Positions 18,674 through 27,331 of a stretch of DNA of 64,000 nt are shown piece after piece. The DNA is from Chitinophaga sancti (GTDB lineage: Bacteria > Bacteroidota > Bacteroidia > Chitinophagales > Chitinophagaceae), in contig NZ_CP139247.1 of NCBI RefSeq assembly GCF_034087045.1, positions 4,924,001 through 4,988,000 of the forward strand, given 5' to 3'. Positions within the stretch are counted from its first letter, which is position 1; each line of letters opens with the position of its first letter. The notes under the pieces were generated by a model. It was not told the DNA's origin and searched no databases. It saw only the letters and a list, made by a program, of their open reading frames with translations. The translations under genes and the position numbers were made by a program.

Positions 18674-19369
18674 TCAATATTGCAATTCATCTATTTTCCT
18701 AATATTGGTCCAAAGGGACAGCCGATTGAAAGGCTTAAGCATCAGTAACCTTAAAATCATTGATAGCACTACCATCAGCCTTTTCGGAGATATTCTCAGT
18801 GGTGTGGGTCGTCCAAGATTAGATGGAGCTCGTAGGAAGGGGGGGGAATAAAAGTAAATGCGATGATGGTCGTCCCACGGTAAGAGTTTCATCGATGGTA
18901 GCTTCGACAAGGGTGACTTCATGTGGGCTAGCAGAAGTCGTGTGCACGGCGAGCGGAAGACCATTAGCGTCAGTAATAACCATGAGTTTCGTACCCTTGC
19001 CGCGCTTGGTCTTTCCAACTCCTGGGCCCCTTTTTTTGCCACCGCAAAGGTGCCATCTATGAAACATTCTGATAAGTTGATTCCTCCTTGTAATTCAAGA
19101 TCCTGTGCCAGCGTTTCGAGGATCTTTCGAAATATGCCATTCTTACTCCAATGGCTGAAGCGCCTGAAGCAGGTAGAAGAAGATGGAAAACGTCCCGGCA
19201 GATCAATCCATGAGGCTCCGGTTCTAAGTATCCAGAGGATCCCATTGATAACCTCCCTGTCACTATGTATACGTGGGCAACCTTTGCCATCCTCTCGTAT
19301 CGGTTATACTGGAATATGATGCCTTATTAAAGACCATTGATCATCAGTTAAATTTTCGCTTTTTGACAT
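18674..19369 (-). pseudogene. Degenerate IS5-family transposase
   Basis: On the minus strand an ATG at 19369 starts SKSENLTDDQWSLIRHHIP, followed by an in-frame stop, then VINGILWILRTGASWIDLP, which is the classic N-terminal region of IS5 transposases. A frameshift moves the reading to [17 protein letters not shown] and then [17 protein letters not shown], the segment carrying the first catalytic Asp region. The DDE C-terminal part is missing or scrambled beyond about 18830. At least one nonsense and one frameshift mutation make it inactive. I could not define terminal inverted repeats. Confidence 0.78.
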
Positions 19370-19528
19370 GCTATAAAGATCTTAAAAAAATCTAAAAGCA
19401 TTTATGAAATGAGTTCTAGAAAACCTGTTTGCCTAAGCGCTGAAAATTCTTTGTGAATGCTGCATATTGGATCAGCAGGCTTTGTAATTCTGCCTTCCTG
19501 TTCTAAATATAATTATGAATATTTTCAG

Positions 19529-19720
19529 TTAACTATAGTTCTCTTCTTTGCTAAACCTGATTAGCATTTTATCGAAACAACGAATGATTTTTCTTTCATA
19601 GTTTAAGGTTGATGTTTCTATATGTTTAATAAACTTAGTTTGGTTGCTTATGCTGTCTTGCCCTTTCACACAACTAGGAAGCAATAAGAAAGCAATCGGT
19701 ATTAATGCGATTAACTTCAT
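19529..19720 (-). CDS. Putative small lipoprotein (63 aa)
   Basis: MKLIALIPIAFLLLPSC gives a plausible lipobox at Cys17, followed by a short polar tail of about 46 residues. No homology is recognised, and it lies alone between the IS remnant and the Fic gene, so it may be a fragment of a longer gene. Confidence 0.35.
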   Translation of the reverse strand: MKLIALIPIAFLLLPSCVKGQDSISNQTKFIKHIETSTLNYERKIIRCFDKMLIRFSKEENYS

Positions 19721-19895
19721 GGAAGGGTTACATTTTGTACAGAATTGGTCGAATTGTTAAGCGAAGGAAAATAATTTTTCAATTCAAATAGGTTAATACA
19801 GAGTTAAGGCACAGAAAAAAACAGTACCCACAATTATCATATATTCATATATCCATATTATACATACAACTTTATGTTAACTCAGTAGAGCAGGA

Positions 19896-21023
19896 TCATT
19901 TTTCCTCGTAAAAATTCTCATTAAGTAAATATCCTGTACTTCTTCCCCCAGATCCATCATTTAACAGGATATTTCGATCTATTAAGTTTTGTATATCGCG
20001 AATGGCGGTATCATGAGAGCACTTGGCGATCTTCCCCCATTTGGAAGATGTAAACTTGCCATCAAAGCCATCTAACAGTTTGTTGAGCATTAGTTTTTGT
20101 CGATCATTCAAGTCTTTGGTTACTGGATGGTTCCAGAATTTTGCCTTTTTAATGACAGTTGACAATGTATGCTCGGTAGCATTCAATGCACGGCTTAGGC
20201 AGGTAATGAACCATATTATCCATTCTGTGATATCTGTTGAGCCTTTTTGAGTACGTTCCAATATGTCGTAATAAGCGCTTCTTTCAGTTCTGATTTGGGC
20301 TGACATGCTGTAGAACCGGCGGGAGGTTTCATCAGCCCTAGCCAGTTGCATATCGGTTATTGCACGGGCTATACGACCGTTTCCATCGTCAAAGGGATGG
20401 ATGGTGACAAACCATAAATGTGCAATAGCTGCCTTTATTATAGGGTCTATTGTATTTTCGCTATTGAACCAGTTAATGAATTGATTCATTTCTGCATCCA
20501 GCTTATCTGCATCCGGGGCCTGAAAATGGACTTTTTCCCTGCCCATTCCACCGGAGACTACCTGCATTGGATCATCTTTGGCATTGTTACGCCAGGTGCC
20601 GACTACAATTTTATACATACCACTAAAGCCAGTGGGGAACATGGATGCCTGCCAACCGAATAGACGATCGGTAGTCAATGGTTTGGCATGTCGTTGTGTA
20701 GCATCCAGCATCATTTCGACAATGCCTTCTACATTTCTGTCAGCAGGGATCAATCCAGCGACTTCGATGCCTAATCGACGGGCGATTGAAGAGCGAACCT
20801 GGTCATGGTTTAAGATTTCGCCTTCAATCTCACTGGATTTGATTACATCGAGGGTGAGTGTTTCTAACGTGGCCTCGTCCTGTAAATTAAAGCCTAAACT
20901 CTCCATACTACCTAATAGCCTGCCTTGCCTGAAGCGTACATCCGCAAGTATTTCGGTTATTGCCTCCTTATCCCATTGGAAATGGGGCCAATCTTTCAAT
21001 TGATATAGGTAGATGTAACTCAT
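19896..21023 (-). CDS. Fic/DOC-family protein with C-terminal winged helix
   Basis: 375 aa from ATG 21023; an in-frame TTG at 21044 is less likely. The N-terminal DUF4172-like region (about 1-80) includes KSSEIEGE, a candidate inhibitory-helix motif of the (S/T)xxxE(G/N) type. The Fic core has the full catalytic motif HPFDDGNGRIAR (about 200-211), so AMPylation or a related nucleotidyl transfer is likely. The C-terminal part (about 295-370) is a winged helix (DTAIRDIQNLIDRNIL) that could bind DNA. Palindromes in its promoter fit autoregulation. The target is unknown. It is orphan, with no antitoxin gene beside it. Confidence 0.9.
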   Translation of the reverse strand: MSYIYLYQLKDWPHFQWDKEAITEILADVRFRQGRLLGSMESLGFNLQDEATLETLTLDVIKSSEIEGEILNHDQVRSSIARRLGIEVAGLIPADRNVEGIVEMMLDATQRHAKPLTTDRLFGWQASMFPTGFSGMYKIVVGTWRNNAKDDPMQVVSGGMGREKVHFQAPDADKLDAEMNQFINWFNSENTIDPIIKAAIAHLWFVTIHPFDDGNGRIARAITDMQLARADETSRRFYSMSAQIRTERSAYYDILERTQKGSTDITEWIIWFITCLSRALNATEHTLSTVIKKAKFWNHPVTKDLNDRQKLMLNKLLDGFDGKFTSSKWGKIAKCSHDTAIRDIQNLIDRNILLNDGSGGRSTGYLLNENFYEEK

Positions 21024-21120
21024 TCTACGCAAGATTTGCGTCAAATATAGCTAATATTCTTCGCACGAAGAAATATTCTACGCATTTTTTGCGTAGAATG
21101 TAGGGCGTAATCTACGCAAG
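21022..21120. promoter_or_regulatory. Palindromic operator cluster at the Fic promoter
   Basis: The sequence ATTCTACGCA recurs. One copy overlaps the Fic start codon (21022-21031), a perfect hairpin of the motif and its complement with a 5-nt T spacer lies at 21075-21099, and a further TCTACGCAAG is at 21111-21120. A separate dyad TTCTTCG-CA-CGAAGAA spans 21057-21072. Such clustering just upstream of a protein with its own winged helix suggests autoregulation; that is inference. Confidence 0.55.
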
Positions 21121-21488
21121 GTCTATCGTGCGATATGTTTGTTTCGGAACCGTATTTGAAAATACGGGAAGAAGCAGAGTGGCTACTGCCGCTTACCTGC
21201 AATTTTTGAATTGGTGAAATTCCAATCTCCCCATTATAGCGATGAAGCCATCACCCACGTGGCAGGAACTATACTAGCTCTATGTAATTATAGACTATTT
21301 GCTTCATGGCTATAGTATAGCTATACTTCTATTAGTACACCATAAGTACATTAAAAGTACATTTCTATATCCATTCGATATTGAGGTGCTCATTAAGTGT
21401 AGTATTAGTACTCATTTAGTAATATAGTTACACTATAATTCCGCCGAAGGTTTTAACATTGTTCTTATTACCCCCAAAATTGTTTGTT
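21121..21488. other. AT-rich spacer without a gene
   Basis: No open frame of interest. The stretch 21280-21440 is rich in short repeated words (AGTACATT, TATAGTATAGCTATAC, TTAGTACTCATTTAG) but they do not form a clean array. Confidence 0.4.
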
Positions 21489-22028
21489 ATGGCACTTGTA
21501 AAAGACAACATACTCCTTCAACTTGTCAGAGGTACCCTCGGCGATCAGATCACGATTTACGAACGGAATGGCCAGATTATAATGGCAAAAAAACGTGGCC
21601 CGTCAAAGAATAAGCCGACAACCAAACAGCTGGAAGCCCGGTATAAAATGAAAGTAGCTGCGGCTTATGCAAAATTGATCTTGCAGGATCCTGCGCTAAA
21701 GGCTTATTATAAGTCACTGGCGGGTCCTGGTCAGAATGCTTATAATATGGCAGTAAAAGATGCATATAAGTCTCCCGAAGTGCAGCAGATACAGTTCGAA
21801 GACACAACGGTGGTCGTGACGGCAAAAGATGAATTTAGGGTAGCAGCAGTGGAAATTCGCATAGAAGATGCGTCAGGTAGTATACTGGAACGTGGCAATG
21901 CGGTATTAGGGCGAAATGGTGTGGATTGGTATTATAAGGGGAAAGAATTACCAGCAGGGGGGAAGGTGATAGTAGTGGCGGTCGATCTGCCAGGGAATGA
22001 GACGGTGAGGGTGGTGAGATTGGAATAG
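21489..22028 (+). CDS. Unknown protein, paralogue of the gene at 23699
   Basis: 179 aa from ATG 21489 (an upstream ATG at 21459 adds ten residues not shared with the paralogue). Residues 1-100 form a basic, helix-rich half with LxxPxLKAYYKSLA and QNAYNMAVKDAYKSPEV. Residues 105-179 look like a small beta (Ig-like) domain ending in DLPGNETVRVVRLE. The protein at 23699 is similar along its whole length. The family seems restricted to Bacteroidota and I know no function. There is no signal peptide. Confidence 0.65.
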   Translation: MALVKDNILLQLVRGTLGDQITIYERNGQIIMAKKRGPSKNKPTTKQLEARYKMKVAAAYAKLILQDPALKAYYKSLAGPGQNAYNMAVKDAYKSPEVQQIQFEDTTVVVTAKDEFRVAAVEIRIEDASGSILERGNAVLGRNGVDWYYKGKELPAGGKVIVVAVDLPGNETVRVVRLE

Positions 22029-22035
22029 AAAAGTA

Positions 22036-22725
22036 TTACTTATTCTCAGGGCGTAAAATTCTTTCTTTGTTCCCGATATTAACGCCAATTATTTTTACTG
22101 CCTGACAAGTAATAGCGGATGCTTTGTCGTTCGTATAGGCTACCCCTATAGCTACAAATAACGGTTGATCATTGTTTATTTCAATATAAACAGGTCCTGC
22201 CTGCAGATCGCTCCTCGCGAACCACGCTGTGCTTCCGCATACTGAAGTGGAGGTATAAGATGCAAGATCTATTCCCACACCCAACAATATAATTTTACAA
22301 TAAGCAGTATGCACCGGCCACCTGATCCCGGCACATGGAATTGTGAGCGTGATCTTATTCTCAATGCCTGTTATTATTCCGGCAGGAATGTAATTCGATA
22401 CCTGGTGATCCGGGTCGAACTCATATCCCTCAAAAACCTTTAAATTTTCAATGAGTATTTGCCGCTCGCCTGTTTTGTGGAAGGTGTCTGCATGAATGAC
22501 ATGATGTAGTATAAACTTCGCGAGCCGGTGAAAACGACTGCGATCTGGCTTCATCAAAGCAGCGCAAACCCTGATCAGTTTTGCTGCACGGATGGCGGTT
22601 GTAAATTCTGGATTCAGTGTTCTTTTGGGGATTTTCTTTTGGAACTTTTTATTATGAAGATGCAACAATAATTTACTCTTTGCCGGCATAATTAATTTAA
22701 ATTTTGAGTAGTCCAAAATGGCCAT
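22036..22725 (-). CDS. Unknown Bacteroidota protein (229 aa)
   Basis: No function is recognised. The middle (GERQILIENLKVFEGYEFDP, about 125-145) and the preceding basic helix region resemble a family of uncharacterised Bacteroidota proteins. The C-terminal half is beta-rich. The start is uncertain: ATG 22725 or ATG 22689 (MPAKSKLLLHL). It is convergent with the 21489 gene, seven bases from its stop, which makes it a plausible partner of the same accessory module. Confidence 0.5.
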   Translation of the reverse strand: MAILDYSKFKLIMPAKSKLLLHLHNKKFQKKIPKRTLNPEFTTAIRAAKLIRVCAALMKPDRSRFHRLAKFILHHVIHADTFHKTGERQILIENLKVFEGYEFDPDHQVSNYIPAGIITGIENKITLTIPCAGIRWPVHTAYCKIILLGVGIDLASYTSTSVCGSTAWFARSDLQAGPVYIEINNDQPLFVAIGVAYTNDKASAITCQAVKIIGVNIGNKERILRPENK

Positions 22726-22742
22726 GGGAGCGGCATTATTTC

Positions 22743-22750
22743 TATATTTG
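22743..22750 (+). promoter_or_regulatory. -7 promoter element (TATATTTG)
   Basis: This is an exact TAnnTTTG match about 42 nt upstream of the proposed start of the 93-aa gene at 22792. A -33 element at the right spacing was not evident. Confidence 0.35.
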
Positions 22751-22791
22751 TTTTACCCAAAACAATTATAAACAAAATAAATTTCAGCGTA

Positions 22792-23073
22792 TTGAGCAAT
22801 GAAAAACGGGACGAAATTGACAGTTTTGAGAAATTTACTGTCAATGGCGAGTATGCATATTTATTTCATGAGTTGATAAGAGCAAAGGCGCTCATGTGGA
22901 TGATAGATGAATCATTATCTACTGCTTACAGATTATTGAATAAGGCGAAAGTTTCGCTGGATAAACCTTTGACCTATAAATTGACGCTGGGGGAATTTTG
23001 CGGTTATTATCGCGATCAGCGGCCAGAGTGGCTAGCGTATCGGTTTTGGAGGTATATGGAAGGTGGAAAGTAA
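22792..23073 (+). CDS. Unknown small protein (93 aa)
   Basis: The frame appears to start with TTG at 22792; no in-frame ATG occurs before residue 36. It is alpha-helical and soluble (FHELIRAKALMWMIDESL, then TLGEFCGYYRD). It lies 14 nt upstream of the LytTR gene in the same direction, so both may be one transcript. No family is recognised. Confidence 0.45.
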   Translation: MSNEKRDEIDSFEKFTVNGEYAYLFHELIRAKALMWMIDESLSTAYRLLNKAKVSLDKPLTYKLTLGEFCGYYRDQRPEWLAYRFWRYMEGGK

Positions 23074-23087
23074 AATCCTTTTTTTAG

Positions 23088-23411
23088 ATGATGGATGATT
23101 TTCTTTTTGTTAAACAATCAAATGGGCTTTTCACGAGAGTGGATAGTCAGGGTATTGTGCTGGTGGAGGCATGTGGAGGATGTTCTAAGATCGTTACCAC
23201 TGGTAGTCATTACCTGGTGAATAGCACGCTGGGGGAACTGGAAGGGATATTGCCTGAGGCACATTTTTGTAGGGTCAACAGATCTTGTTTGGTGGGGATG
23301 GGCCATATTAGTGGGTTTACGGTGGAGTCGATTTTTATTTTGGATAAGGAGGTGGCTTTGACGAAGGCGTATGCGGAGAAGTTTTTTGAGCGGGTGAAGG
23401 TCGTGTTTTGA
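23088..23411 (+). CDS. Stand-alone LytTR DNA-binding protein
   Basis: 107 aa, consisting only of a LytTR domain: FVKQSNGLFTRVDSQGIVLVEACGG, then STLGELEGILPEAHFCRVNRSCLV, then a C-terminal VALTKAYAEKFFERVK. Normal LytTR regulators have an N-terminal receiver or membrane domain, absent here. Single-domain LytTR proteins can act as inhibitors or one-component regulators. It is flanked by the paralogous unknown genes at 21489 and 23699, which are its likeliest targets. Confidence 0.8.
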   Translation: MMDDFLFVKQSNGLFTRVDSQGIVLVEACGGCSKIVTTGSHYLVNSTLGELEGILPEAHFCRVNRSCLVGMGHISGFTVESIFILDKEVALTKAYAEKFFERVKVVF

Positions 23412-23698
23412 TTGGTTCATGGCAATTTTGTGAGGAGGACGATGGCGAGGTTGTTTGTGATAGATTGGCTAAAAACCTTTCGTGAACGTAGTGAAGGCTT
23501 TTAAAGTATTCATCCCCACCCTCATCACCCTCTTTTCGATTCCTCAATCCCCACTTTTCGATTCCCCAACAGATTTTCTTATTTCGCACCCATTTCTTCC
23601 CGATCATTGCTCCAGGAATACAGGCCGTGCCGGGGATAAAAGAGAGGCACCTTTTATCCCACTGTATCCCATCTTTTTCACCCCTTAAAACAAATATC
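23412..23698. other. Spacer between LytTR gene and 23699 gene
   Basis: No credible gene. The C-rich stretch 23520-23580 contains two near copies of CTTTTCGATTCC about 25 nt apart. The 5' leader of the 23699 gene ends with AAACAAATATC before the ATG. Confidence 0.4.
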
Positions 23699-24262
23699 AT
23701 GGCAAAATCAGCAGCAATGATCTGGAAATCCGCTTCCGGAACCGTAGGGAAAGAACTTACCATTACCACCAAAAGATCCGGTACTGTCCTGATAGGCAAA
23801 CACCGCAAGGCAAGTTCTGTAGATCCTACGGAAGATCAACTCAAAGTGCAGCAGAGATTTAAACAGGGTACTATCTATGCAAAAGCGGTGATGCAGAACC
23901 CTGATCTGAAAGCACAATACCAGGCAGCGGCAAAAAATGACCAATCTGCCTATAACGTGGCCTTACGGGATGCTTTCAAAGCCCCTGAGATCAATGATGT
24001 CACCACAGCCGGTTATACCGGTGCTATTGGTACTACCATCACCGTTAGGGCTACCGATGATTTCAAAGTAGCCGGTGTGAGAGTGAAAATCACCAATGCA
24101 GCGGGTGTATTGCTCGAACAGGGAGATGCTATACTGTTGGAGAATGGGCTGGACTGGTTATACACCGCTACCGTGTTGAATGATGCGGTGCAGGGTAGTA
24201 TGATCACCGTGAGTGCAAAGGATCTGCCTGGGAATGAAACGGTGAAGGAAATAGTGCTGTAA
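23699..24262 (+). CDS. Unknown protein, paralogue of the gene at 21489
   Basis: 187 aa from ATG 23699. Helical basic half (LKAQYQAAAKNDQSAYNVALRDAF) and a C-terminal beta-domain (VRATDDFKVAGVRVKITN, then DLPGNETVKEIVL). Both halves match the protein at 21489 position by position. Cytoplasmic by sequence. The pair brackets a LytTR gene; function unknown. Confidence 0.68.
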   Translation: MAKSAAMIWKSASGTVGKELTITTKRSGTVLIGKHRKASSVDPTEDQLKVQQRFKQGTIYAKAVMQNPDLKAQYQAAAKNDQSAYNVALRDAFKAPEINDVTTAGYTGAIGTTITVRATDDFKVAGVRVKITNAAGVLLEQGDAILLENGLDWLYTATVLNDAVQGSMITVSAKDLPGNETVKEIVL

Positions 24263-24292
24263 TCTTAATGAGGCTATTGGATGTTAAGCGGC

Positions 24293-24360
24293 CAATTGCA
24301 TTTTAAACCGTCAATTACATTTTAAAACCGCAATTGCATTTTAAAAATCCAATTGCTCCT
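24293..24360. repeat. 19-bp direct repeats (four copies)
   Basis: CAATTGCATTTTAAAACCG-like units start at 24293, 24312, 24331 and 24350, exactly 19 bp apart, the last truncated. They lie downstream of the 23699 gene and before a strong terminator. Confidence 0.8.
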
Positions 24361-24433
24361 TCAGACAATCCAATGTCCTCTTTAGAATACCTGGCTGTTT
24401 TTAAAAAGCTTCTGCTTTTTTTCTTAATCCCAT

Positions 24434-24468
24434 GTTGCTCCCGATTATTCGGGAGCAACTTTTTTTTG
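24434..24468 (+). terminator. Strong Rho-independent terminator
   Basis: GTTGCTCCC and GGGAGCAAC form a 9-bp stem with an 8-nt loop and eight Ts directly after. It ends transcription from the 23699 gene before the RteC-like gene. Confidence 0.85.
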
Positions 24469-24600
24469 TAAATATCGTAGTGTCTCTTGTGATACTATCC
24501 AGTACTGTATTGGTTTTCACGTCATGGTGTCACTTGTGATACCCCTGCTCGTTGCAGTGATGCCCCGGTACTTTGCCCTATGATCAAATTCAATACTCAC

Positions 24601-25701
24601 ATGAATCAATTATCTACCTTCGAACACCTGGTGAACGCCACTGGTCAAGCGGATTTTCCTGCCATCCTGCATGAAGAAAAAAACAGGATTATCGCCGAAT
24701 GGCAGCATACTCTTTATGCAGATGATAACGGATTGAAACAACGCATCCAGCTATATCAAAACAAACTTTTATTCCTGTTGGCAACCATTACGAACCAGTT
24801 TCCTCCTGAATTGTTTACCACAGAGCAATCAGACCATCAGCTAGTGCAGCTTTCCTTCACCTTGTATGATCTGTTGTTATACCTTGAAGAGAACTATCTG
24901 GCCTACCTGGATCTTAGTTATAACATTTCCCGGCTTCACCTGCTCACAGCCCGCGAGGAATTAGCCAGGGAAACCCTGCTCCTGAACCGGATACTGCCAG
25001 GCACTGATGTAATGAATATTGTACACTCTTCTATTAAAGAAACCCTGCGATCGGATCATGTCACTTTCCGGCAGCTTTATTATACCAGGGAGTTGAGCAA
25101 ATGCCTGCGAAACCTACAGCCAGACAGTCTCCCCGAAGATGTAGACGCCCTGTTGCTTTATATGAATTTTAATGATAGCATGTACCTGAAATATAAACTA
25201 CAGTTGTTATCAGTAGAGATCAATTCGCATCCGACAACTCATCAACAACTTACACAAACAAAATGGTTGTTGAAAATGAATAACCAGCAGCAGGAACAGT
25301 ACGGTTATGCATACAATATTGATCAACTATCACTAAAAGACCAGATCAGTGACTGGCTAATGCATGAAAGTGAATTCCTGGAATATAAAATCAAGATCGA
25401 TGAAACAATGCCCTCACAAGAGGTGGCCCGGTGGCACAATTTTAAAGTGAAAGTAGATCTGTCTGTCAATGAATTGGCCTTCCTGTTACGGCTAATGATC
25501 GAACATGGATTGATCCTGAATAACAATAAAAGCGAAGTGGCGGAGTTTTTTGCCAGGTATTTTGCTACGAATAATCAACCGGCTATTTCAGCAGATAGTC
25601 TTCGGAGAAAAATGTATGATTATTCTGCAGCCAGTATAGAAACGGTAAAGCAATTACTACTTGACCTGTTTCATACGAGTAAACGTATCAATGCTGATTA
25701 A
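24601..25701 (+). CDS. RteC-like protein (weak call)
   Basis: 366 aa from ATG 24601; an ATG at 24580 lies almost on top of a TACTTTG promoter-like element at 24569 and is less likely. The protein is almost entirely helical. Its last 100 residues (VNELAFLLRLMIEHGLIL, then EVAEFFARYF, then SADSLRRKMYDYS) resemble the C-terminal part of RteC, a regulator of excision in Bacteroides conjugative transposons. The N-terminal part does not match clearly. It is followed by the replication-like module, consistent with a mobile or formerly mobile segment. Confidence 0.45.
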   Translation: MNQLSTFEHLVNATGQADFPAILHEEKNRIIAEWQHTLYADDNGLKQRIQLYQNKLLFLLATITNQFPPELFTTEQSDHQLVQLSFTLYDLLLYLEENYLAYLDLSYNISRLHLLTAREELARETLLLNRILPGTDVMNIVHSSIKETLRSDHVTFRQLYYTRELSKCLRNLQPDSLPEDVDALLLYMNFNDSMYLKYKLQLLSVEINSHPTTHQQLTQTKWLLKMNNQQQEQYGYAYNIDQLSLKDQISDWLMHESEFLEYKIKIDETMPSQEVARWHNFKVKVDLSVNELAFLLRLMIEHGLILNNNKSEVAEFFARYFATNNQPAISADSLRRKMYDYSAASIETVKQLLLDLFHTSKRINAD

Positions 25702-25831
25702 AAGCGCGCACTTTTTTTATTTAATAACACTTTTACAATCAATTAGTCGCAAGCCTGTTTGTCACCCCTGTCACTAGTCTGGCATCGTTTATTGAACTTC
25801 ATTTGCATCATCAACAAAACAAAAATTCGCT

Positions 25832-26725
25832 ATGATTTCAAATTTACCTTCCGATGAATTTCATCATTTCAAAATAGGTGTGCTGGCTGAAAAGCAGTTG
25901 AATATAATGCCCCCGGAACAGGATATTACGGCGGAAGCAGGTGAGATCAACTACATACGCCATATGAATGCTTTCTATGCAAGGTTAAAGAATGAGCGCC
26001 GGTTAAAAGCACATCATATCAGTTTGTATTTGTCGCTCTTTATGGCCTGGAACAAACATCGTTTCCGGGATATTTTCCCGGTATTTCGCGAGCAGGTGAT
26101 GGCGACCAGTGGAATAGGATCTACCAAGACGTATACGCATGCCCTGAAATGGTTGCATGAATGTGGATATATCATCTATCGTCCCTCCGGGAAAATATAT
26201 GTTCCCTGCCACATCAGTATCATTTCTTATACCGGGAGCCGATCGGGTGGTAGCAAATATGCTACTGATGGTAGTAGATATGCTACTGATGCAGGTAGCA
26301 ATAATGCTACTGGTACGGATAGCAAATATGCCACTGATATCGGTAGTAAATATGCTACTGATGCAGGGCCCAAAAATGGTACCGTCTCAGTAGCAAATTT
26401 GCTACACAATTTTAATAATAAACAAATAAACAGGGGAAATGAGTGTAAACAGGCACTCCCATCCCCCCAATTAATTATTCATGAAAAAGAAATTCCAACA
26501 ATGGAAGCGGCCACGCATTGGTTTGCGCAAAAAGGTCAAACGGCCCAGGAAGCCCGCAAATTTTTCTACCATTACGATGCGATTAACTGGCGGTTAGGCT
26601 CGCTTCCGATAGCGAATTGGAAATCGCTCGCCTCGAAATGGATCGAGAGTATCAGAATAACCAGGAATGAAAAACCAGGAAAGTTGCATGTCGACAAAAA
26701 CAAATTATATAGCGAGCCCCTATGA
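25832..26725 (+). CDS. Replication-initiator-like protein with internal dyad repeats
   Basis: 297 aa. The N-terminal domain (about 40-135) is a winged-helix-like unit (HISLYLSLFMAWNKHRF, TYTHALKWLHECGYI) that also exists alone at 34677. A repetitive linker (about 138-190) contains GSKYATD-type octapeptides encoded by seven DNA dyads. The C-terminal part (about 215-285) has ATHWFAQKGQTAQEARKFFYHYDAINW, which resembles a helical domain seen at the ends of mobile-element replication proteins. The next gene is a DnaC-like ATPase overlapping its end. The order initiator then loader, with repeats inside the initiator gene, recalls lambda O and P. Function is inferred from architecture. Confidence 0.55.
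   Translation: MISNLPSDEFHHFKIGVLAEKQLNIMPPEQDITAEAGEINYIRHMNAFYARLKNERRLKAHHISLYLSLFMAWNKHRFRDIFPVFREQVMATSGIGSTKTYTHALKWLHECGYIIYRPSGKIYVPCHISIISYTGSRSGGSKYATDGSRYATDAGSNNATGTDSKYATDIGSKYATDAGPKNGTVSVANLLHNFNNKQINRGNECKQALPSPQLIIHEKEIPTMEAATHWFAQKGQTAQEARKFFYHYDAINWRLGSLPIANWKSLASKWIESIRITRNEKPGKLHVDKNKLYSEPL
26250..26405. repeat. Seven dyad iterons inside the initiator-like gene
   Basis: GTAGCAAATATGCTAC, a 5-bp inverted repeat with 6-nt centre, recurs at 26250, 26271, 26295, 26319, 26343, a degenerate copy near 26367, and 26390. Spacing is 21-24 bp. Copies vary but keep both GTAG and CTAC arms in most cases. They may form a replication origin or a regulatory array; alternatively they merely encode a low-complexity linker. 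Confidence 0.75.
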
Positions 26726-27329
26726 TTATCATTTCATGCAGCAGCATGTGTCCAAAACAGGGAAAGATCTTTTCGGCCGCGATTTTGTAATCGATGATGT
26801 TGATAAACCAGTGATCAACAGGTTATTATCTTATTTCCTGAAAGATAAGAGAGTGGCGGAATCGGAAGGGATCAACCTGGACAAAGGCATACTTCTCGTT
26901 GGTCCGGTAGGGTGTGGTAAAACATCTATCCTGAAGATCATGAGCAATTTTTGCGCTTCGGCGGAAAAACCTGTTTTTCGTGCGTGCAGCGACGTGGTAT
27001 TTGATTTTAACACGAAGGGATATGAGGGTATTGAACCATACACCAGGGGCGCGTTTTGGTCATACTCTTCTCAGCCACTCGTGCATTGCTTTGACGACCT
27101 CGGATCGGAACCCACAGGGAATTACTATGGAAATAATACCAATGTCATCGCAGAGATCTTATTGTCACGGTACAACTATTTTATTTCCAGGAAAATGATC
27201 ACGCATATTACGACGAACCTGAATAGTGATGAGCTGGAAGCAATATATGGAAATCGCATTCGTAGTCGTATGCGCGAAATGTTTAACCTGGTTGTTTATA
27301 GCAATTTGTCAACAGATAAACGGAAGTAA
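26688..27329 (+). CDS. DnaC/IstB-like AAA+ ATPase
   Basis: 213 aa from ATG 26688 (preceded by AGGAAAG); an ATG at 26667 is also possible. It overlaps the end of the initiator-like gene. Walker A GPVGCGKTS (about 71-79), Walker B CFDDLG (about 126-131), and a sensor-1 THITTNLNSDEL are present, as in helicase loaders and IstB. The C terminus ends with arginine-rich RIRSRMREMFN. It probably loads a replicative helicase at sites marked by the upstream protein. Confidence 0.75.
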   Translation: MSTKTNYIASPYDYHFMQQHVSKTGKDLFGRDFVIDDVDKPVINRLLSYFLKDKRVAESEGINLDKGILLVGPVGCGKTSILKIMSNFCASAEKPVFRACSDVVFDFNTKGYEGIEPYTRGAFWSYSSQPLVHCFDDLGSEPTGNYYGNNTNVIAEILLSRYNYFISRKMITHITTNLNSDELEAIYGNRIRSRMREMFNLVVYSNLSTDKRK

Positions 27330-27331
27330 TC

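Noticed and set aside
18720..18800. Open frame with KADGSAINDFKVTD beyond the IS5 remnant
   Set aside because: Reads like protein but is about 26 codons long and I could not tie it to any family; not reported as a gene.
23482..23688. 68-codon frame before the 23699 gene
   Set aside because: Pro/Phe-rich, low-complexity translation with no start context; it overlaps the leader of the real gene.
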